A stretch of 64,000 nt of DNA, from the NCBI GenBank assembly GCA_963281255.1, contig OY725493.1:3627857-3691856 (forward strand). Reading direction: 5' to 3'. How positions within the stretch are numbered: position 1 is the stretch's first letter; each line of letters begins with the position of its first letter. The position numbers and the translations under genes are program-made. The notes beneath the pieces are model-generated. The model was not told where the DNA came from and did not search any database. It saw only the letters and a list, made by a program, of their open reading frames with translations. Positions 58,026-64,000 of this stretch are shown in pieces. The stretch comes from Aphrocallistes beatrix (taxonomy: Eukaryota > Porifera > Hexactinellida > Sceptrulophora > Aphrocallistidae).

Positions 58026-59440
58026 CAGGTGTGTCAAACTCGAATCGGATAGTGGGCCAATTTCATAACCCCAACTCTTCCCCGGGCCATGCCATGATAG
58101 AGATGAATAAATTTTAACTACTGATTCATTCAATTATCAAGCTAATAAATCAACTTTTCACTTTTGTCTGCTTATTTGGCAGCGTTTCTCTTTCACGAGC
58201 TCATCTAGATTTGGTGTGATGGGCGAAATCGCTAGTCGGAGGGAGGAATCTAGATGACCATCCGTAAGTCGTGATCGATGTTTCGACTTTGTTATTTTCA
58301 TCAAAGAAAAGCACTGCTCGCAGGCGTATGTACTGCCAAACTGCACAGCCCAAAAATATGCATTTTCCATTATTTTTGGAAACTGGTCTTTATTCATCGT
58401 ATAAAGTAGCCTGTAAAAAGTTAAGTTCTTTGAATGAACCATTGAGACTTAAGCGACTCTGAAAGTCCAAAATCTCTAGTTGGAGATCTGGGTTATCATC
58501 AAAGTCTTCTGCATTAACAGAAAACGGTCTGCTAAAGTGCGCCAGGCTGCGTTCTCTTCCTCTAAGATCGTTGAATCGATTTTCGAAATTATTAGCAAGT
58601 ACATCGAGATGATTCTCGTATCGTTTATAAAAGTTTGCAGGTGGGTTTTGAAACTCATTAACTAGCGAACTCATCGTCTTGAAGTGTATCAATTTACCTT
58701 CCTTCATCTGGTTCCTGAACTTTCATTTGAAACCCACGCACATTCTCCAAAAGAACAGTAATTAGTTGATCACGTCCTTGCAGTCTGGTATTTAGTGTGT
58801 TCAGATGTTGAGTGATGTCCACTAAAAATGCAAGATCCAATTGCCAATCTCTGTCAGACATTAATTCTGTAACCAAATCACCTCCTTTTGATTTCAAATT
58901 TGGCATTTTCTCCTTCAAAAATATTTCAATCTCTGCACGCAATTAAGAAGCGTTCCAGTACTTTTCCTCTACTGAGCCAGCGGACTTCACAATGGTAAAG
59001 AAGGTCTCTATACTCCGTGTCGAGTTCTTCCAAGAATGCTTGAAATTGCCGATGCTTCAATCCCTTTGATCGAATTTCGTTTACAATCTTTACAACAGTA
59101 TCCATCACATGAGTCATTTTCATTGCTTTCCCACAGAGCACTTCCTGGTGGATGATACAATGAACACTGAGAACATCTTGCTTGGAGTGATCTCGATGAA
59201 AAAATTTCTTGATAAGAGCTGCTGCGCCATTCTCTTCTCCCATCATCGCTGGTGCTCCGTCTGTCGTGATACCGGCTAGTTTCTTCCATGATACATTGAG
59301 AATTCTCTCAGCAACCACTTTTACAACAGCTTCAGCCACATCAATACCCCTGGTACAATCATTAAGGCCAGCTAGTCCAAGAGCTGTTTGGATTAGCGAG
59401 GGTGTAGTGTGCCGCATTGCTCTGCATCATAAATAATGCA
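58026..59440 (-). pseudogene. hAT transposase, GTF2IRD2/ZBED5-like, C-terminal two thirds
   Basis: Minus strand from about 59440: LGLDC-type start lost; GIDVAEAVVKVVAERILN, ITTDGAPAMMGEENGAAALI (RNase-H core), VHCIIHQEVLCGKAM, VRWLSRGKVLERF, then 58942-58694 (DWQLDLAFLVDITQHLNTLN), 58707-58390 and 58442-58158 with GSTYACEQCFSLMKITKSKH R, the hAT dimerisation motif. Two to three frameshifts. The element end at 58026 is CAGGTGTGTCAAACTCG, a Charlie-type terminus. The N-terminal part and other end are missing. Same class as the relic 4373-5386. Confidence 0.87.
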
Positions 59441-61067
59441 GAAATGACGTCCATGGAGTCGAATTAATATGAACTACGACAACTAATAAAAAAGTGACAT
59501 AAAATTCAAAATCTACACACTCGAATTACTCAAGTGGGCACAAGTGGATAAGTGGCACTAAGTTGTACATGCTTTAGTAATTACGCTTTGGAATATTTAG
59601 AATTCCAATTTTTGTAGGATTTTATTCGTTGCCGTGGTTCAAACCCTATTTAGTATTATATAAAAGGCAAAGCAATATGGTGGAGTTTTGTACATAAAAT
59701 AACATATTTAGCAGGTAAAGTTGTGTCAGCTACGTTCTGTCACACCCATTCACTGTCTTTGCTAGTCAATTCGTTGAATTTTATGGGACTTTTGTTATAT
59801 GATGAATGACTACTTGAACCTGTCCATCCTAAATAAGGGCTGGAACTCTCTCCTGCATTTTGGTTGCGGGTCTTTCGAGACTTTTGCGAGTGTAGATGGT
59901 GCTGGGCGGTGCCCCTTGCCCGAGATGTTGTGATCAACGAACTCACCTCCCTGATATCCAAGCCTTTATTTCACCGTATTCGGATATTTGCTTCCTTATA
60001 CGCTTCCAGTTTACAACGTAGGTCCATAATGTGATCCTCTTTGAATGAACATGGGCATCGTAAATAAAGGATAGTTGTTATAAATACCCTCTAAATTAAA
60101 ATCCACTATTCTTTGATAGGTAGTAAGGCTGAAACGAAATTGTAAATGGTAACGATTGAACCTTTTCTAAACGAACGAAATTCTTTTGGATGACGTAATC
60201 AGAACAAAATGGGCTCTATTATTAAATGGATTTAACATATGTAAGTTTGACATATGTAACGCTCAGGATTCTTAGAGACAAAAGTCATAATCGAATATTC
60301 GGTATTCATATATATTTGTTTCGTCCTAGTAAGTAGCATGATTATTCCACAGATCAAAAGTCATTATAACCTTCTTCAACACTGTTGATAAACTCTTATA
60401 CATAGCCGTTCTACACTTGAGCGCCATGGATGGATCGAAATCCACCTGAGCGGACTCATTTGAGCGAAGTAGTTGTTGAGCGACTAACTCATTTAGCGAA
60501 AATCAAAATAGCGAAATATGAATGAAAACAACATAATATGCTCTGAAATATTAAAGATAATACTACAATAAATGTGAGTCAACAGTAGAACTTTAAACAG
60601 CAAATGTTTTATTATATAGCAAATTGAAATAAAATATTGTCCGTAAAAGTTAATGTTTGAAATACTAGGAAAATAAAGATTATTATTTAGGAGTAAATCT
60701 AAGAAATTAGTTATAGCGAGATATTGGTGGGTTGAGACCAGTGCTCCCTCACAAGTACAGAGATTCGGGTCCAAAAGTAATTCCAACCTGTCAGGTTATC
60801 TGTTAGGACACGGAACTCTTGAGAATAGAGCGCTCGCGCTTTTCACACAACAAATAATTAAAATTCTAAGTGGCTTATCTCCCTTCGAAAATATCAATGT
60901 TAAAAAGTTGAACGTAGAGATTTGGGAGGACAATATCCGAAAGCTTTCTACAAAGTGTGATGATGACACCTTTAAAAGTATACAGGGATGAAAAGAAATG
61001 AAAAATAAAACCATAAATAGTTTTTCTCAAGTGAGTAAGTAAATTCAATTCGTCGTGTTATAATGGT
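59441..61067. other. Mostly unassigned, one P fragment
   Basis: About 59510-59600 contains P-like motifs (ACACTCGAATTACTCAAGTG, GTGGCACTAAGTTGTAC). A minus-strand stretch 60060-59946 (DLRCKLEAYKEANIRI) ends at a gtgagt donor but contains a stop. The rest shows nothing. Confidence 0.4.
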
Positions 61068-61585
61068 AACAAGCGCGCTTTGCTAGCATGCACTGCGCGC
61101 GGCTGACGAAAACAAAATCCACTGGAGGCATCCTTTGGACGCCTAGGGCCACATTGATTAATTATACGGTAGATGACATCTCTAAATATGTCTATCTTAC
61201 TGTTAAAATCGATATCACAAATTTTTCAAATATTCAATTTTGATACGTAATGATGACGTCAAAACAGAGTGAAGTGTTAGCATTTTTCGAAGATAGTTGT
61301 ATCAAATGTGAAAAATATTAATATACTCATTTTTAAAAAATTTCAGCCTTCTATCACCTAAAATGGCTGAGTTATAGTCAATAAACTGAAATTTCTAATT
61401 ATATAAAAGTGACGATGATGTTGTAATTCTATGATGCATAGACATTTTCGGCAGAAGTCAGAAACTAGTGTAGCCATAGCCAAATACTCTTACATGCCAA
61501 AAATCAGTTTTCTGTGCCTTGTAGTTTTTTTTCAATAAATTCATTACAGAGATATAAATGCTTTATTAAAAACTCGATTAATGTA
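61068..61585 (+). repeat. X element, copy 14
   Basis: Decayed head (CAAGCGCGCTTTGCTAGC), first CRE present (TGACGTCA near 61254), second mutated. The right side ends in the direct-orientation motif ATTAAAAACTCGATTAATG, as in copy 4. Confidence 0.8.
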
Positions 61586-61880
61586 ATATATAATAACTCG
61601 GTGTTATTAGCGTAACGTACACTAATGATCAATTATATATCCTGCCATATGTTTCAATTGGTGCAATACACCATCATGAATAATTAACAAACAGGTCCTG
61701 AATCAATATATTTTGATCTCTTTTTTCTATATGAAATCTTGTTTAGTGGCTGATACGTATTCTTCTTATTCATTTGGGAATATGGATCATTCTTGTAGAC
61801 ATGTCACGAAATATTTGGTCCAAGTTGTTTTTAGTCTCGTTCAACTAACTTAATTAACCGCTAAAAATGGGACACACGGA

Positions 61881-61925
61881 CAGAGGCGTAGCCAGGGTGA
61901 TGCACATGGGGCCTAGGTTGCAACT
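61881..61925 (+). mobile_element. Possible hAT terminus
   Basis: CAGAGGCGTAGCCAGGGTGA resembles hAT ends. No partner end or duplication found, so only the terminus is suggested. Confidence 0.35.
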
Positions 61926-62166
61926 TCAAAGGCATTAGCGGAACCTTCGTTCCTGGAATTTTTGGATATAAATAACATGGTTGAAATCGACTTTAAATCC
62001 CCCCTGATGCATCAATCTTTAAATTATAGACTACGGAACAACCCTATATCAATATCTCCTCAACTAGGTTCCACCGAATTGGAAGACCAGGGAGAACTCT
62101 TTTAGAGAAAGATTGGTTAAAGTATGGAATAATTGCCAGTTGAAGTCAGAGCGGCACATTCGTTAA

Positions 62167-63302
62167 GGATACCGCCATCGAAAAACTATCCCTGACGTAA
62201 AAAAATGGATCGTTAATTCCATTGTATTATTACTAAGTGGTCTAACATCTAGTAGTACTGGTTGGACGGTATTTATTTTGATTTTATGAGTTAATCTCCT
62301 AAAGTTTAGCATTACTAAAGATTGAAAAATAATTGGTTTTTCTGCGCATTCATCAATTAGTTTCTTACTTATTTGATATTCTTTAATGATATGGACCACA
62401 TAGTTGTTTTGGCCACTTTAGAGATTATATAACACAAAGATTTAGAAGAAAGGGCAATAGAATCCAATAAAAATAGCTCTATAAGGGAGTTCATATCTAA
62501 AATTCCCCAGAAATGGCCAGTTTGATATCAGATATTCAGCGACAATTGCATCAAAAATAAAATTTTATCATTTAAAAAAAAATTGTTCAGATCCGGCCAT
62601 TTGTTCGTGAGTTATCGCTCATTATAGGTAAAGTTCGGGCATCATACCTCTCTATGGTCCCGAAAGAGGTTGATGTCATATCTTAAAAACTATTGAAGAT
62701 ATATAATCTATTATAACCTTAAATGAAAGGATATATATGATAATATATAGATTTCTCAAACATCTCTTTGTCAAAAAATAAATATTTCTCGACTTATCAT
62801 TGACTTTATTGTAATACAAATTATAATAAAAAAAGAGGGTTTAAAATTTCAAGAGTTGTATTATTCAATGAACGTAGGACCACTCGATTAACGATATCTT
62901 ATAACTTACGATATTATTGCTGATTTTTTTAAAAAAACTTTTCGGGGGCTTTTGATACTTTTTTCGGACCATTATAAAATTTACAATTTTTGTCATTTTT
63001 ACTTTCTTTTGATCCTATGAGGTGGCAAAATGATAGACTATATATGATTCGATTCTGGAAGGATTTGTTCTGGCATGTCCAAAAAAATATTTTGAGTGGC
63101 CACCATTAGGATCTGCTTGTGAAAAACAAAAAAAACTGACTTTGTGACACTATATTTCAAAAACTAGAAATGAGATTCAAAAGCGGTTTGGGAAGCGTAA
63201 GTATTTCTAGAAGATGATACGTGCCCACGCATAACAACTCTTATTGCTCTATTTAAATCGTATGCTGTAAGCCAAATCGTATGGTTTTTGCGTGCGGTAT
63301 CC
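62167..63302 (-). mobile_element. W element, copy 3 (1136 bp), internally shortened
   Basis: TTAA (62163-62166) then GGATACCGCCATCGAAAAA; right end TTTTGCGTGCGGTATCC followed by TCAA. Matches W copy 1 in reverse with about 0.8 kb missing. No transposase. Confidence 0.85.
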
Positions 63303-63715
63303 TCAACCAACTTTAAAGACAGACTAAAACTAGTATATTGGAAAACTCCAGCAAATTTACCTCCCTGTAGACGTGGTCATGTAAACGGATTTTGCGTTCC
63401 CTTCGCTTGGCAATCTCTCCGGAACAATTTCAATGTTCTTTATTTGTTTTGTCCCTATCTTATTTCTGTAGAGTTTGCTTATTTCACTTCTATATTTTTG
63501 CTTTTGTCTGAGATAGAACAGGTGTGCTTTAAGCCTCCTGGAGCAGTATTTTTGTGTGAACATTTCATTACTTTATCTGCATAAATTAAATCTAAATCTA
63601 AAGAAGAAAAAAAATGGCCCATCTTTTCATGTTACTTTGTATTTTTGTGGGATTTATATTTCGGCAGCACATATTGGATTACCACAGCTTATTTCAGTAA
63701 CACTCTTGTACTTAC

Positions 63716-63965
63716 GAATGGTTCTCTTCACAGAAGTCAATTTAGTGATTTGTGCTAGACTTGAAGAGCTTATTGGTTCAATTCCTTTTGACAGAATGGA
63801 CCTGGTACTTTCTTCGGAGTTAAATGAACGTCCTTTCACGTAATTGGATCCTATTATCAAGTCAATGCGTGCAGGATCTGATCCATGTGTAGAACTAAAT
63901 GAATCTCTTCTAAGGATGTCGGCATTATTACATCATTATTTTTCTTATGCAGACGTGCGATGACT
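63716..63965 (-). CDS. MULE-type (FLYWCH-associated) transposase exon
   Basis: Minus-strand open stretch: GSDPARIDLIIGSN (the PDPARIE motif that follows the FLYWCH zinc finger), SFNSEESTRSILSKGIEPIS, and LTSVKRTIRKYK, the conserved linker before the MULE catalytic domain. A gtaagt donor at 63715-63711 fits an exon end within RTIR. The exon starts after a stop near 63966. The catalytic part would lie to the left, where only W copy 3 is seen. The C-terminal MULE exon 42250-42510 is too far away to assume it is the same gene. Confidence 0.65.
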
Positions 63966-64000
63966 TAGTCAAAGTATAAGCAACCCTTGGAGTATCGCTT

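Noticed and set aside
58026..59440. Host GTF2IRD2 or ZBED5 gene
   Set aside because: Several frameshifts, a Charlie-type terminus directly downstream and no flanking host exons point to a hAT relic.
59946..60060. Minus-strand exon-like stretch ending at a gtgagt donor
   Set aside because: Contains an in-frame TGA before the donor and has no recognisable domain or partner exon.
18299..61585. X elements as classical Helitrons
   Set aside because: They have inverted terminal motifs and no CTRR end or A/T insertion boundary that I can confirm. A Helitron-like origin of the head remains only a possibility.

Overview
The window looks like AT-rich, repeat-dominated DNA of an invertebrate animal. 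The basis is GT-AG introns, a ciliary gene (IFT80), and animal-type DNA transposons (Tc1/mariner, hAT, MULE, pogo-like, TTAA-target elements) plus an L2/CR1-type LINE. Nothing suggests a prokaryote or a plant. I cannot name the species. The only confident host gene is the C-terminal part of IFT80 (33146-34399, +). A second open reading frame (2617-3920, +) encodes a cysteine peptidase of the ubiquitin-specific-protease (USP) fold and may belong to a transposon or to a domesticated gene.

Layout. 0-4 kb: a multi-exon gypsy-type integrase (DD35E across an intron, one in-frame stop), then the USP-like peptidase on the same strand. 4-11.5 kb: hAT, pogo-like and Tc1-like remnants, a decayed THAP domain and short unrecognised coding remnants. 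11.6-17.5 kb: a three-level nest, a Tc1/mariner-superfamily element hit in its right terminal repeat by a hAT (8-bp duplication), which in turn carries one and a half mariners in inverted orientation. 18.3-20.4 kb: non-autonomous elements end to end. 27.3-20.9 kb (minus strand): a second integrase gene with the same intron positions, followed on the same strand by a decayed OTU-type cysteine peptidase; a 1.9-kb TTAA element sits in one of its introns. 28-32.5 kb: X, Z, G and P repeats. 33-36.7 kb: IFT80, a 22-bp tandem array and a fold-back hAT. 36.9-49.3 kb: nested X, Y, W, P and pogo-like elements with a third mariner and a deleted Tc1/mariner. 50-57.5 kb: Tc1-like, fold-back and X elements and a truncated LINE. 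57.5-64 kb: a GTF2IRD2/ZBED-like hAT relic, another W element and a MULE (FLYWCH) exon at the right edge.

Repeat families named here for convenience. X: roughly 0.6 kb, terminal motif TCCTTACTATTAAAACTCGA, GC-rich stem-loop head, paired CRE and AP-1 sites, about a dozen copies. Z: shares the X head but has another body. Y and W: TTAA-flanked, 1.1-1.9 kb. P: palindromic Tc1-type. G and F: Tc1-type with TA target. R: pogo/Tigger-like with motif arrays near the ends.

How it fits together: the window is essentially a transposon graveyard around one visible ciliary gene exon. The most unusual point is that two independent copies of an intron-bearing, gypsy-like integrase are each followed, at similar distance and on the same strand, by a deubiquitinase-like cysteine peptidase, but of two different folds (USP-like in one, OTU in the other). 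That suggests a Ginger-like cut-and-paste element family with exchangeable peptidase modules. This is an inference from sequence reading only.
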